Below, one piece after another: positions 27,331-36,707 of a stretch of DNA of 64,000 nucleotides. The DNA is from Pedobacter metabolipauper (GTDB lineage Bacteria > Bacteroidota > Bacteroidia > Sphingobacteriales > Sphingobacteriaceae), in the NCBI RefSeq assembly GCF_004362715.1, contig NZ_SNYC01000003.1, forward strand, positions 1,241,601 through 1,305,600. The letters are read 5' to 3'. The notes below the pieces were generated by a model, which was not told where the DNA came from, searched no databases, and saw nothing but the letters and a program-made list of their open reading frames with translations. Position 1 is the first letter of the stretch. Each line of letters opens with the position of its first letter. The position numbers and the translations under genes were made by a program.

Positions 27331-29466
27331 ATGATGAAATTAACTACACATAAGGTTATCCTTTCTCTTTCATTTGTTTTAATGATTGGAAGTAATGCTG
27401 CTTTCTCCCAAACACCGGCAGAGAAAGTTAACCTGACAAAGGCAACCACTGAATTTAATTCATTACGGTACATCTCAGCAATCAAAGAACTGAACAGTAT
27501 TTTAAAAATAGATACCGGAAATGTAAAGGCGCTGGAAATGATCGCCTACAGCTATAAAATGGTTAAAAGCTATGATGAAGCACTATATTGGTATGAAAAG
27601 CTTTCTAAACAGAAAGTAATAAAGCCAGAATGGTCGCTCAATTATGCAGAGGTTTTGGCCAACAACCAACAATATGAAAGATCTGAAGGATGGTATAGAA
27701 AGTATCTGGGTTCTGTTCCAACGGATATCCGTGCAGCTTCATTTTCTAAAACCGACCCGGGTCAGTTCAATAAGAATTTAGGAAAATGGAAAGTATCATT
27801 CACCAACTTAAACTCGCTGGGCTCTGACTACTCCCCTGCCTATTATAAAGAAGGATTAATTTTTACCAGCAACAGGCAAACACAGAAAATATCACGTCGG
27901 ATCTTTGAATGGGACAATACCCCATTTTCTAATCTGTATGTAGTTCCGTCGTTAAAAAGCATTAAAACCGTAGATCCGGATAGCGTGATGGGTGCTGCAC
28001 AAGGCAAAAACAGTAAACTATACCGTTTTAATGACGATGATACCGCTCCCACCAGTAACGATACAAAGACCATCGGCCAATTCAATACCTCACTGGAACG
28101 GGATACCCTTGGCATCCTTTTGGAAAAAGGACTTAATCTATCCCGTTTAAAGGGCGCACTTAACTCGAAATTCCATGATGGTTCTGCCGCAGTGTTTCCT
28201 GACGGGTCAATTATATTTACCCGCAATAATTACTATAAAGGCAGAACACAGCAAAGTATGGATGGAGTAAACAAATTGAAATTGTATACCGTATCCGGTG
28301 AGAATTTAAACCACATTACTGAATTTCCATACAACAGCAATGAATATTCTACCGGACACCCTACGTTAAATAAAACAGGAGACATCCTGATCTTTGCATC
28401 AGACAGACCAGGTGGTTACGGAGGTTCTGATCTTTACTATTGCGTTCGTGCCGGATACGGACAGTGGACCAGACCTGTAAATATGGGTAAGAAGATCAAT
28501 ACAGAAGGTAATGAGCTTTTCCCTTACCTGAATAATGATGTACTGATGTTTGCATCAACCGGACACCCGGGTTTAGGCGGACTCGATCTGTTTGAAATTG
28601 TATTAAAAGAAATGAAACCCGTTGGCGAGCCTAAAAATATGGGGGCTCCGATAAATACCTCTAAAGATGACTTCGGGATCATCCGCGCAGAAGATGGAAA
28701 AAGTGGTTTCTTCAGCTCTAACAGAAAAGGAAACGATGACATTTATAAATTTAGCAAATCTACATATTCAATTACCTTAAAAGGTACAGTAACAGACGCT
28801 AAAACAAGAATACCCTTACCGGGAAGCAGAATCCTGTTACACCATCTGGATGGAACAGACACCATTCGTACCAATGCAAAAGGTGAGTACATGAAAGAGA
28901 TCCCCGCAGAAACCGATTATGAGGCAACTGCACAGAAGTTGGGTTATGTAAATAACATTGGCTTTGTAAGTTCAGTAGGAATTACCCAGGATTCTGTGGT
29001 AAGAATGGATATTAAGCTGAATAAAACGGAAACCGCACAACAATTTGTAATCAGCAACTGTGATTCACTGAAAAAGATCTTCGCGGTCCAGAACATCTAT
29101 TATGACCTGGACAGGTCAGAGATCAGATACGATGCAAGACCGGCACTAGATGAGCTTGCAGCCTTAATGATGAAGTATCCGGAGATTACAGTGATCACTT
29201 CAAGTCACTGCGACAGCAGGGCTTCTGAGGCTTATAACAGGAGCTTATCATTACGCAGGGCAGAATCTTCCAAAACATACCTGATATCAAAAGGAATCTC
29301 ACCTTCCAGGGTTAGTGTAGAGTATTATGGTAAAACCAGGTTATTGAACAGATGTTTCGACGGTGTGCCATGTTCAGAGGCAGATCAGCAATTAAACAGG
29401 AGAACAGAATTTGATGTGATCTTAAACGGTGTTAACATTACCCGTCAGAATTGCAGCGACAAATAA
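27331..29466 (+). CDS. PorE-like OmpA-family protein (TPR, propeller, regulatory domain, OmpA)
   Basis: A 711-residue exported protein. In order: signal peptide; TPR-like helices (about 30-135, ALEMIAYSYKMVKSYDEALYWYEKL); WD40/PD40-like beta-propeller (about 150-470, with GHPTLNKTGDILIFASDRPGGYGGSDLYY); carboxypeptidase-regulatory-like domain (about 485-565, LKGTVTDAKTRIPLPGSRILL); and a C-terminal OmpA peptidoglycan-binding domain (about 590-700, SSHCDSRASEAYN). This order matches PorE, a T9SS component that tethers parts to peptidoglycan. It follows the PorP/SprF gene by three bases, completing a three-gene module. It may be a paralogue devoted to this adhesin. Confidence 0.85.
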   Translation: MMKLTTHKVILSLSFVLMIGSNAAFSQTPAEKVNLTKATTEFNSLRYISAIKELNSILKIDTGNVKALEMIAYSYKMVKSYDEALYWYEKLSKQKVIKPEWSLNYAEVLANNQQYERSEGWYRKYLGSVPTDIRAASFSKTDPGQFNKNLGKWKVSFTNLNSLGSDYSPAYYKEGLIFTSNRQTQKISRRIFEWDNTPFSNLYVVPSLKSIKTVDPDSVMGAAQGKNSKLYRFNDDDTAPTSNDTKTIGQFNTSLERDTLGILLEKGLNLSRLKGALNSKFHDGSAAVFPDGSIIFTRNNYYKGRTQQSMDGVNKLKLYTVSGENLNHITEFPYNSNEYSTGHPTLNKTGDILIFASDRPGGYGGSDLYYCVRAGYGQWTRPVNMGKKINTEGNELFPYLNNDVLMFASTGHPGLGGLDLFEIVLKEMKPVGEPKNMGAPINTSKDDFGIIRAEDGKSGFFSSNRKGNDDIYKFSKSTYSITLKGTVTDAKTRIPLPGSRILLHHLDGTDTIRTNAKGEYMKEIPAETDYEATAQKLGYVNNIGFVSSVGITQDSVVRMDIKLNKTETAQQFVISNCDSLKKIFAVQNIYYDLDRSEIRYDARPALDELAALMMKYPEITVITSSHCDSRASEAYNRSLSLRRAESSKTYLISKGISPSRVSVEYYGKTRLLNRCFDGVPCSEADQQLNRRTEFDVILNGVNITRQNCSDK

Positions 29467-29483
29467 TAGCATAAACAACAAAC

Positions 29484-29523
29484 AAAAAAAGGATGATCTT
29501 TTAATGAAGATCATCCTTTTTTT
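29484..29523 (+). terminator. Rho-independent terminator after the adhesin operon
   Basis: GGATGATCTT (29491-29500), a six-base loop and AAGATCATCC (29507-29516) form a perfect 10-bp stem, flanked by an A run before and a T run after. It ends the adhesin/PorP/PorE operon. Confidence 0.9.
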
Positions 29524-29668
29524 ATGCGGTGTAGTGCATCAACTATTCAATTGTCAGATCAATCGAACACCTGTTCAATCAGGTTTCAACAGCATCTTTC
29601 AACACGAGAGAGTTGATTAATACCCGGAATAAACGTTACGCTTTGTAGAAGTTTTGAAATGGGGAATA

Positions 29669-30724
29669 TTAAACCTTTTCCTTCTGAACAGCAGCAGGAA
29701 GGGTTTTCATGAGGATCTTAAGATCAAGCCAGAAAGAGTGGTTCTGCGCGTAAAAGTTGTCCAGGCGTTTACGTTCACGTTCAGACATATCGGCTTTCCC
29801 CCTTCTGCTCACCTGCCATAAACCGGTTAAGCCAGCAGGACCAAGAAAGCGCATGCTCCATTCATTAGAGGTCAACATTTCTGCCTCATATAAAGGCAAA
29901 GGGCGGTTACCCACTAAAGACATATCTCCAATGAACACATTAAACAGCTGTGGCAGTTCGTCAATACTATAGGTCCTGATAAACTGGCCAAATTTGGTAA
30001 TCCTCGGATCGTTCTTCAGCTTAACAAAGATACTTTTTTGGTCGTCTTCACTTTTATATTGGTTAAGATCACTCAGATCCTGAAGTTCAGCACTTGCACC
30101 AGATCTCATGGACCTGAATTTATAAAAGTCAAAAACCCGGTATCCGGTTCCAACCCGCTTACTTTTAAATATAACCGCACCTTTAGATTCGAGCCTGATG
30201 ATTAACGCAACGATCAATAACAATGGAGACAGGAACAATAAAGCGGAACCAGAAACGAAGATATCAAACAATCGTTTAGGGAAAGGGATTTCATAGGTAT
30301 AGTCAACTTGTGAAAGATCAGCCAGCTGAGGTTTGATCAATTTAAACTTTACTAAAAATATGATGCGTTCACAAAGGTCATTCAATGGAATCGGAGAAAC
30401 GTAAAGATCATTTACTTTATGTTTCATGGCCAGCTGCCGGATCTCTTCACTGCGTTTCGGAGATAACAGCACAATAACCAATCCTTTAAGCAACGCACTG
30501 CTTTTGATAGATTTTATAAAATTGAAACATTCATGATCGTCATCAACCTCCAAAAGGATCACATCGGGAAGATTAAATAAAGATTGCTCTTTCAAATAAG
30601 CCTCTAATGCATTAATGTCAGGCTCCGCATGGACATTAAAAGTTGAGTTCAGCTTTGGGAGCAATTCATTCCCAAAAGATGAAGAAGAAAAAAGTATAGC
30701 TATAGAATTTTGGCTATCAATCAT
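29669..30724 (-). CDS. Initiating sugar-phosphate transferase with N-terminal pseudo-receiver domain
   Basis: A 351-residue fusion. The C-terminal two thirds (from about 150) is a WcaJ/WbaP-type polyprenyl-phosphate sugar-1-phosphate transferase: one hydrophobic segment (FLSPLLLIVALIIRLES), GAVIFKSKRVG, FYKFRSMRSGA, DELPQLFNVFIGDMS and GLTGLWQVSRR. It loads the first sugar onto undecaprenyl phosphate. The first 125 residues look like a response-regulator receiver but lack the acidic pair (LFSSSS), have Glu59 at the phospho-Asp position and Ser for the final Lys (YVSPIP). It starts two bases after a true receiver gene, so the two are co-expressed. Confidence 0.85.
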   Translation of the reverse strand: MIDSQNSIAILFSSSSFGNELLPKLNSTFNVHAEPDINALEAYLKEQSLFNLPDVILLEVDDDHECFNFIKSIKSSALLKGLVIVLLSPKRSEEIRQLAMKHKVNDLYVSPIPLNDLCERIIFLVKFKLIKPQLADLSQVDYTYEIPFPKRLFDIFVSGSALLFLSPLLLIVALIIRLESKGAVIFKSKRVGTGYRVFDFYKFRSMRSGASAELQDLSDLNQYKSEDDQKSIFVKLKNDPRITKFGQFIRTYSIDELPQLFNVFIGDMSLVGNRPLPLYEAEMLTSNEWSMRFLGPAGLTGLWQVSRRGKADMSERERKRLDNFYAQNHSFWLDLKILMKTLPAAVQKEKV

Positions 30725-30726
30725 AG

Positions 30727-31119
30727 TTAATATTTTCCGATAGATTCATGTTTTTTAAAAACATCTAAAATTGCTTCTTTTAGTTGTACCGGATTAAAAG
30801 GTTTTGGAATAAAAGCGTCGAGTTTAAAGGACATTTGAGAAACTCTTTCTGTCAAATTGTTAGCTCCGGATAATATGATTACCGGGGTATCGCGGTAAAA
30901 TCCGCTTATTTTTAAGTTATGGATGAAAGAACTTCCATCAAAATAAGGCATTTCCAGATCTGACAAAATTAAGGCAGGTGAGTTACCTTCCTCTAACCAG
31001 GTTAATGCTTCAACCCCGCTGTTTTTGATAATCAACTCATAATCATTAGATAAAACAAAGTTTAATAACTTAAGTATACTAACTTCATCATCCACAATCA
31101 ATATCTGTTTCTTAGCCAT
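30727..31119 (-). CDS. Single-domain response regulator
   Basis: A 130-residue stand-alone receiver domain with all expected residues: acidic pair Asp10-Asp11, phospho-acceptor Asp54 (SDLEMP), Ser84 (ILSG) and Lys106 (IPKPF). It has no output domain, so it must act by protein contact or phosphotransfer. No histidine kinase is nearby. It lies two bases upstream of the sugar transferase that carries a degenerate receiver, so it may regulate polysaccharide initiation. That link is inferred from the operon. Confidence 0.9.
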   Translation of the reverse strand: MAKKQILIVDDEVSILKLLNFVLSNDYELIIKNSGVEALTWLEEGNSPALILSDLEMPYFDGSSFIHNLKISGFYRDTPVIILSGANNLTERVSQMSFKLDAFIPKPFNPVQLKEAILDVFKKHESIGKY

Positions 31120-31221
31120 TATCGTTTATTATGCGCAAATTTCATCTTTTTTAACCCTTAACGAACATACGAAATATTAGACAAACTGAGCAATATTTTT
31201 CAAAAAACTCATAAATTACCT

Positions 31222-31262
31222 AAAAAAAATACAGCTATCGATAAATTTCGATAGCTGTATTA
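31222..31262 (-). terminator. Rho-independent terminator after the glycine-zipper lipoprotein gene
   Basis: ACAGCTATCG (31231-31240) and CGATAGCTGT (31249-31258) pair over a short loop. On the minus strand the stem is followed by a T run, and it lies 20 bases past the stop of the lipoprotein gene. Confidence 0.85.
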
Positions 31263-31281
31263 GAATTATGTTAAATTAATA

Positions 31282-31767
31282 CTAGTTTTTTGGTTGTACT
31301 CTACCAGATTTTTTGTCTTTATCGCGGCCAATCAGGTAACCAGCGCCAGCTCCGGCCAATCCACCGATAATTGCACCCCTGCCATCTTTCTTATCGATCA
31401 AAATACCACCTAAAGCACCTGCACCAGCACCAATTACAGTACCTTTAGCAGCAGCACTCCATCCTTTTTTCTTGGTAGTGGTAGTGGTCGTCGTGGTACC
31501 TTCATTATAAGCTCTCGGAGCTGGGGCAGCTTCACTTTGCTCAGAAAGAAGCAAAGCTCTTTTTTCTTCTCTAACCCTGGCTGCAACAAGCTCATCCTGT
31601 TGTTTTTTAACCTCAACCTTTCTAAAACTGTCAAGTTTTAAACTATCCTTTACTGCAACGATGGCCTGTTGTTTAATAGCCGCTTCGTCTTTTGCATTAT
31701 ATGAACAAGCACTAAGCACAGTAGCGATTGTTAGTATTGAAAATAAGTATTTCATAATTTTAATCAT
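31282..31767 (-). CDS. Glycine-zipper lipoprotein (YMGG-like)
   Basis: A 161-residue predicted lipoprotein: signal peptide with lipobox LSAC near residue 21, a charged helical middle (about 30-90), a run of threonines, then a glycine-zipper region (GTVIGAGAGALGGILI, GGLAGAGAGYLIG) and a basic tail. Glycine-zipper lipoproteins are envelope proteins whose helices pack in or near membranes; their function is often unknown. Two ATGs (31767 and 31755) are possible, and the second gives the more usual signal peptide. It forms its own transcription unit with the terminator downstream. Confidence 0.8.
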   Translation of the reverse strand: MIKIMKYLFSILTIATVLSACSYNAKDEAAIKQQAIVAVKDSLKLDSFRKVEVKKQQDELVAARVREEKRALLLSEQSEAAPAPRAYNEGTTTTTTTTKKKGWSAAAKGTVIGAGAGALGGILIDKKDGRGAIIGGLAGAGAGYLIGRDKDKKSGRVQPKN

Positions 31768-31808
31768 TTAGTTTCTAACCATACTTAAGAAAAAATGATG
31801 CCAAACTA

Positions 31809-32048
31809 TTATTTGTCATCTAACGGCGAACGTATAATCCGGTCATTGCGATTTGAATCATCATCCTCTCCGTCCGGATTTCCAGAGATCCGTTCATTGT
31901 CGTCATTTAATCCAACCTTTAGCGGATCTCCTTCAGAAGACTGATCGGCATCCAGTCCAAGGTTTATGTTTTCTTCATTCCCATCAGGTATGATGTACTT
32001 TTTCTTTGGATCTTCAGAGCCGCCTATATTTTTTTGATCATGTCCCAT
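31809..32048 (-). CDS. Small acidic hypothetical protein
   Basis: A 79-residue protein rich in Asp, Glu, Asn and Gly (GEDDDSNRNDR), with no signal peptide or membrane segment and probably largely disordered. It lies 41 bases upstream of the glycine-zipper lipoprotein in the same direction. I do not recognise a family. The reading frame is clean and the ATG is preceded by a normal intergenic region, so it is probably real. Confidence 0.55.
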   Translation of the reverse strand: MGHDQKNIGGSEDPKKKYIIPDGNEENINLGLDADQSSEGDPLKVGLNDDNERISGNPDGEDDDSNRNDRIIRSPLDDK

Positions 32049-32279
32049 ATCTATATTGTATAATGTAAACTTAAATGTGTGATTAACCGTAGAACAAACA
32101 AAGCAGGATTAAGTTTCTGGTTAAACGATTCAAAATAATTAAACCAGGTAACCTTATTCGCAATTGTTTACTTTTGATGTCAGCATTTACCGGTTAATCT
32201 CACCATGAAATATAATATATGATATATACAGTTCAATATACCATAACATATACCCAACAGCACATAAGCCATTTTTATT

Positions 32280-33101
32280 ATGAACAAAACCATTAGTATA
32301 TTGGGATGCGGATGGTATGGTTTTGCTTTATCCAAAGTACTAATCGCTAAAAATTACCAGGTAAAAGGGTCTACTACACAGAAGGATAAAACGGCGATGC
32401 TTCAAAAAGAAGGAATTGAACCTTATATCGTCAGTTTCGAAGCGGATGCCCAACAATACGATCCCGCATTCTTTGATAGTAACGTACTGATCATTTGCAT
32501 CCCGCCTAAAAGAAGCACAGCTGAACAGGGATCTTATCCTGATAAGGTCAAGGCCATTGCCCAGGCGGTCAAAGAATCCCGGATCCAACAGGTTATTTTT
32601 ATCAGTTCAACATCAGTTTACGGGGATTCCAACTCCACATTAACAGAATCTGAGCGGCCTGACCCGGATACCGCATCCGGAAAGGCGATGCTGGAGTCGG
32701 AACAGTACCTGCAAAGCCAATCAGCATTCAGTACAACAGTAATCCGTTTTGCCGGATTAATAGGCCCGGGCAGAAATCCGGGAAGATTTTTTGCAGGTAA
32801 AGAAAAGGTACCCAATGGCCTTGCCCCCATTAACCTCATCCACCTTGACGACTGTATAGGGATTACCATGGCAATTTTGGAAAAAGAAGCATTTGGATAC
32901 CTTATCAATGCTTCTTCACCAGATCATACACAAAGGGCGGAATTTTATACCACCGCAGCCTTAAATGCAGGATTGCCAGTACCAACATTTATTAAAGAAC
33001 TCAAAAACTGGAAAATTATAAGCAGCAATATTGTACCATCTACATTAAAATACAAGTATCTGGTTACCAATTTAACGGATTGGATTACTAAAGATAATTG
33101 A
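32280..33101 (+). CDS. SDR-family NAD(P)-dependent epimerase-like protein (YeeZ-like)
   Basis: A 273-residue atypical short-chain dehydrogenase. The N-terminal Rossmann motif is ISILGCGWYGFALSKVL. VIFISSTSVYGDS carries the Ser/Tyr-type active-site strand of extended SDRs, and FAGLIGPGRNPGRF follows. It resembles YeeZ-type proteins, whose substrates are not well known. It is followed by the beta-CASP gene after 60 bases and shows no obvious tie to the polysaccharide locus. Confidence 0.8.
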   Translation: MNKTISILGCGWYGFALSKVLIAKNYQVKGSTTQKDKTAMLQKEGIEPYIVSFEADAQQYDPAFFDSNVLIICIPPKRSTAEQGSYPDKVKAIAQAVKESRIQQVIFISSTSVYGDSNSTLTESERPDPDTASGKAMLESEQYLQSQSAFSTTVIRFAGLIGPGRNPGRFFAGKEKVPNGLAPINLIHLDDCIGITMAILEKEAFGYLINASSPDHTQRAEFYTTAALNAGLPVPTFIKELKNWKIISSNIVPSTLKYKYLVTNLTDWITKDN

Positions 33102-33161
33102 CGAATTTGGTCTTTACAACCGCATAAAATGATAACTTGCTATTTTTAGGATAAATAAACT

Positions 33162-34550
33162 ATGAAATTAACCATTTGGGGAGCTGCAAGACAAGTAACA
33201 GGCAGCATGCACCTGCTGCAGTCAGAAGGCTACAATATATTGATTGACTGCGGACTTGATTATGAAAAAGATACCTATCAGGAAGAAAACCAATACTTCC
33301 CGTTCGATCCGTCTTCCATTGATGTAGTTATTCTAACCCATGCCCACATTGACCATACCGGGAACCTGCCAACTCTGGTACGTATGGGATTTGAAGGGCA
33401 GGTATTGTGTACCCCTCCTACTGCAGACTTAACAGAATTGCTCTTACTGGATTCTGTCAACATATTTATTAGTAAACAGCAAAAGCGTTCCAGGGGAAGA
33501 AGAGGAAGATCAAGTGGACCACAGCCTTTATACCTGCAAAAACACGTGATGGAAACCATGGAACGTGTAGTTACCATTGGTTTTCATAAAGAATTCAACT
33601 TAAATGGAAACATCAGTTTAAAATTCATTCCAATAGGACATTTACTAGGTGCAGCAGCAATCATATTAACAGTTAAAGAAAAGGGTACTGAAAAAAAGAT
33701 TGCGTTTACGGGAGATATTGGACGGAACAATTACCCGGTGTTAGTCAATCCAGAACCTTTACCGCAGGTAGACTACCTGGTATCTGAATCTACCTATGGC
33801 GGACGGGTACACAGTACCGATACCACGCTTCAGGAAAAGTTAATAGAAACCATCAATGAATCCTGCATTAAATTTCCGGGACGGTTAATTATCCCGGCAT
33901 TCAGTATAGGCCGTACACAATCACTGGTCTACTCCTTAAACAAGATCTTTAGCCAGGGTTTACTTCCACCAGTAAAGATCTTTGTTGATAGTCCCCTTGC
34001 AAGCTTTGCCACGGACATTTATAGAAAACATCAGCACTTGTTAAATGAAGAATCCCGGGAATTTTACAAGAGTAAAGGTGATGAATTTGAATTTGATGAG
34101 CTATCCTATGTCCATGACAAGCGCGAAAGCTTATCGGTTTCAAATTACCATGAACCCTGCATCATCATTTCTTCGGCAGGAATGCTGGAGGGCGGACGGA
34201 TCCAGGACCACCTGTATTATAATATCCAAAATTACTACTGTACCATCCTGTTCATTGGATACTGTGCAAAGGGTACACTTGGCAACCGCCTGTTAAGAGG
34301 CGATCCAATTGTACGGTTAAGGAACCGTGATCTGATGGTATATGCCACCATCAAACAAACGGATCTGTTAAGCGGCCACGGAGATCACAATGACATTATG
34401 AACATCATCAAAACACAAGATCCGGCCGCACTTAAAAAAGTATTCCTGGTACATGGTGAAATTAAAAGCATGACCAGCCTGCAAGAGGCGATCGCAGAAG
34501 CCGGTTATGAAGTTAATTTACCTGAAAAAGGAGAAACATTTGAGTTATAA
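33162..34550 (+). CDS. Beta-CASP metallo-beta-lactamase fold RNA-processing-type hydrolase
   Basis: A 462-residue protein of the CPSF73-like class. Zinc ligands are in THAHIDHTGNLP (His60, His62, Asp64, His65), followed by FTGDIGRN, the beta-CASP insertion, and then ISSAGMLEGGRIQDHL and LSGHGDHNDI. Family members cleave RNA endo- or exonucleolytically using two zinc ions. Length is normal for bacterial family members. There is no signal peptide, so it acts in the cytoplasm. Confidence 0.88.
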   Translation: MKLTIWGAARQVTGSMHLLQSEGYNILIDCGLDYEKDTYQEENQYFPFDPSSIDVVILTHAHIDHTGNLPTLVRMGFEGQVLCTPPTADLTELLLLDSVNIFISKQQKRSRGRRGRSSGPQPLYLQKHVMETMERVVTIGFHKEFNLNGNISLKFIPIGHLLGAAAIILTVKEKGTEKKIAFTGDIGRNNYPVLVNPEPLPQVDYLVSESTYGGRVHSTDTTLQEKLIETINESCIKFPGRLIIPAFSIGRTQSLVYSLNKIFSQGLLPPVKIFVDSPLASFATDIYRKHQHLLNEESREFYKSKGDEFEFDELSYVHDKRESLSVSNYHEPCIIISSAGMLEGGRIQDHLYYNIQNYYCTILFIGYCAKGTLGNRLLRGDPIVRLRNRDLMVYATIKQTDLLSGHGDHNDIMNIIKTQDPAALKKVFLVHGEIKSMTSLQEAIAEAGYEVNLPEKGETFEL

Positions 34551-34760
34551 AAATATCCAAAAAAGCATAGACTGTATCAAAAAACATACACAATACCCGC
34601 TATTCCTTATTTTTCTTTAATCCAGACATTTGACGATTAATGATCTGACTGATAACAATTTCAGAATTAAAACTGACTAAATCCGGCTTTGGCAGGATTA
34701 TTACAAGTAGGTTATCGTTCAGCAAAACGAGGCTGACTAAAATATCTAACTTGTAAAAAA

Positions 34761-36110
34761 ATGAAATCTAAAATTACAAAAGCAGCGATGGTACTATCCT
34801 TAGTAGGATTATCATCGCAATTATTTGCACAGGAGACTACTGCTACTGATGCGCAAACTACAGAAAAATTTTCTAAAAAATATTTCCGTACCTGGTCTAT
34901 CGGTTTAAATGGTGGTATGCTTACGCACTACACACCATTTAACAACAGACAAAATGGTGATTTCTATACACCACAAGAATCATGGGGTTACGGTGGTTAC
35001 ATTAAAAAACAAATCATTCCAGGATTTGGTATCCAGGCAGATTTCCTTGCTGGTAAAGTAAAGGGCTTCAGACCAAACAACCTTCCCGGTGGTGCAACAG
35101 CAGCTCAGCAAAATGCAGGTTTTGAAACCAGTATTGATTGGTCAGCAGCAGTAAGTGGTAATTTCACTATTGCAAACATGAGTTTGAATCAAAAACGTAA
35201 TGTACTTTCACCTTATGTAACTGCAGGTGCTGGATATATGTCATCTTCAGCAAACACTGATTCACCAACAGGTGCAAGCACAGGTTATGAAGAAAATTGG
35301 TTTGTTCCAATAGGTGCAGGTTTCAAACTAGGCTTATCTAAAGGTGTTAACATCGATTTGGGTTATACGGTTAACTTCATGAAGGATAAAAACTTTGATG
35401 GTGTAGTTGGAGCAGCTAACGATAGATTCTCTTATGCACATGCAGGTATCGAAATTGCATTGGGCAGAAAAGGAACTTCACAATTACAAAACTACAGTGC
35501 AATCGCGGCTATCCGTGAAGAAAGTGCTGAAGAAAACGAAAAATTGAGAAGAGCATTATCATCCGCTGAAGAAAATGCAAGAAGAGACAAAGAAGCAATG
35601 GCTGCTAAATATGCACAGGAATTGGGCGATGATGATAACGATGGTGTAGCAAACAAATTTGATAAATGTCCGGGTACACCTGCAAATACGGTAGTTGATG
35701 GTGCCGGATGTCCGTTAAAAACTCCTGCTCAGATTATTCGTGAAAAAGTAATCGTTACTGAAGCAGATCGTAAAGTGGTTGATGAAGCCATCAGAAACCT
35801 TGAATTTGATTTAGGTAAAGCTACGCTTCGTCCAACTTCATATGCAACATTAAACAAAGTTGCCGAGTTATTGGTAGAGAAAAACTTTAGCTTAAAATTA
35901 GCAGGTCACACAGATAACACAGGATCAATGGAATTGAACTTACGTTTATCTAAAGACAGAGCTGAGTCAGTAAAAGCTTACTTAGTATCGCAAGGAGCTA
36001 ATGCTTCAAGAGTAGAAGCAACAGGATACGGTCCAAACCAACCAATCGCGTCTAACAAGACTGCTGATGGTCGTCAGAAAAACCGTAGAGTAGAATTCTC
36101 ATTATTCTAG
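34761..36110 (+). CDS. OmpA-family porin-like protein with TSP3 linker
   Basis: A 449-residue exported protein: signal peptide (about 1-24), an eight-strand-like beta-barrel (about 40-240), a coiled segment (EESAEENEKLRRALSSAEENARR), a thrombospondin type 3 calcium-binding linker (DDDNDGVANKFDKCPGT) and a C-terminal OmpA domain (GHTDNTGSMELNLRLSKDRAESV). It anchors the outer membrane to peptidoglycan. It is a single-gene unit with its own terminator, and is probably abundant. Confidence 0.92.
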   Translation: MKSKITKAAMVLSLVGLSSQLFAQETTATDAQTTEKFSKKYFRTWSIGLNGGMLTHYTPFNNRQNGDFYTPQESWGYGGYIKKQIIPGFGIQADFLAGKVKGFRPNNLPGGATAAQQNAGFETSIDWSAAVSGNFTIANMSLNQKRNVLSPYVTAGAGYMSSSANTDSPTGASTGYEENWFVPIGAGFKLGLSKGVNIDLGYTVNFMKDKNFDGVVGAANDRFSYAHAGIEIALGRKGTSQLQNYSAIAAIREESAEENEKLRRALSSAEENARRDKEAMAAKYAQELGDDDNDGVANKFDKCPGTPANTVVDGAGCPLKTPAQIIREKVIVTEADRKVVDEAIRNLEFDLGKATLRPTSYATLNKVAELLVEKNFSLKLAGHTDNTGSMELNLRLSKDRAESVKAYLVSQGANASRVEATGYGPNQPIASNKTADGRQKNRRVEFSLF

Positions 36111-36130
36111 TCTAACCTTAATAAGATTAA

Positions 36131-36166
36131 AAACCGGCTTACATGAATTTGTAAGCCGGTTTTTTG
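36131..36166 (+). terminator. Rho-independent terminator after the OmpA gene
   Basis: AAACCGGCTTAC (36131-36142), an eight-base loop and GTAAGCCGGTTT (36151-36162) form a perfect 12-bp stem followed by T bases, 20 bases past the stop codon. Confidence 0.93.
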
Positions 36167-36260
36167 TTGTTATATATTCCATCCCCTGCTGTCGCGCCTG
36201 GCTTTGGCCAACACCATCATTAGGACGCCAAAACAGGCAAAGCATATTAATAAAATCAAT

Positions 36261-36563
36261 TTAATAAATTTGCCTACAGCCTTTCAATTTTTCTCTTGTT
36301 TCAATCGATTTTTGCATCACCTCCTGTGAGGTAGAAAAAGCATTAGCATCTAATTCGTGATCGCTTTCATATTGCGAAAATCGGCTGGCCACCTGACTTA
36401 ACTCGTAGAATACTATCTTTTCTACTTCATTAAAGGACTCATTAACTATTTCTAAATCATACGAATCATAAAATTCATCACAAAAAGTTACATCATTAAT
36501 TTTACCAGTTAGATATTCGTCAATAAGCCAATATAATCTTCGCTTATCATTTTTATTATACAT
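36261..36563 (-). CDS. Probable immunity protein (colicin-immunity-like)
   Basis: A 100-residue acidic helical protein. Its pattern (LIDEYLTGKINDVTFCDEFYD, then EVEKIVFYELSQVASRFSQYE and a C-terminal ETREKL) resembles the self-protective colicin-like immunity family. It lies at the distal end of the RHS toxin island, after another small immunity-like gene, the usual place for a spare immunity gene. No matching toxin is left beside it. The family assignment is from memory of the pattern and is moderate. Confidence 0.55.
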   Translation of the reverse strand: MYNKNDKRRLYWLIDEYLTGKINDVTFCDEFYDSYDLEIVNESFNEVEKIVFYELSQVASRFSQYESDHELDANAFSTSQEVMQKSIETREKLKGCRQIY

Positions 36564-36613
36564 AATACTGTTTAGTTTGGTGTGAAATATTTAAAGGGTC
36601 TTATACGTCTATA

Positions 36614-36656
36614 GCTTTACAGTTGGTCTAATACGGGGAATGCTTTACAGTTGGTC
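36614..36656. repeat. Direct repeat GCTTTACAGTTGGTC x2
   Basis: A 15-base sequence occurs at 36614-36628 and again at 36642-36656 (28-base period) in a 260-base intergenic stretch without a gene. It may be the left-over end of a mobile element or a protein-binding site. Confidence 0.6.
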
Positions 36657-36707
36657 AAGACCTTTATTGATGCTTTCATCACCAAAAGACATATTCAGCA
36701 ACTTGCT

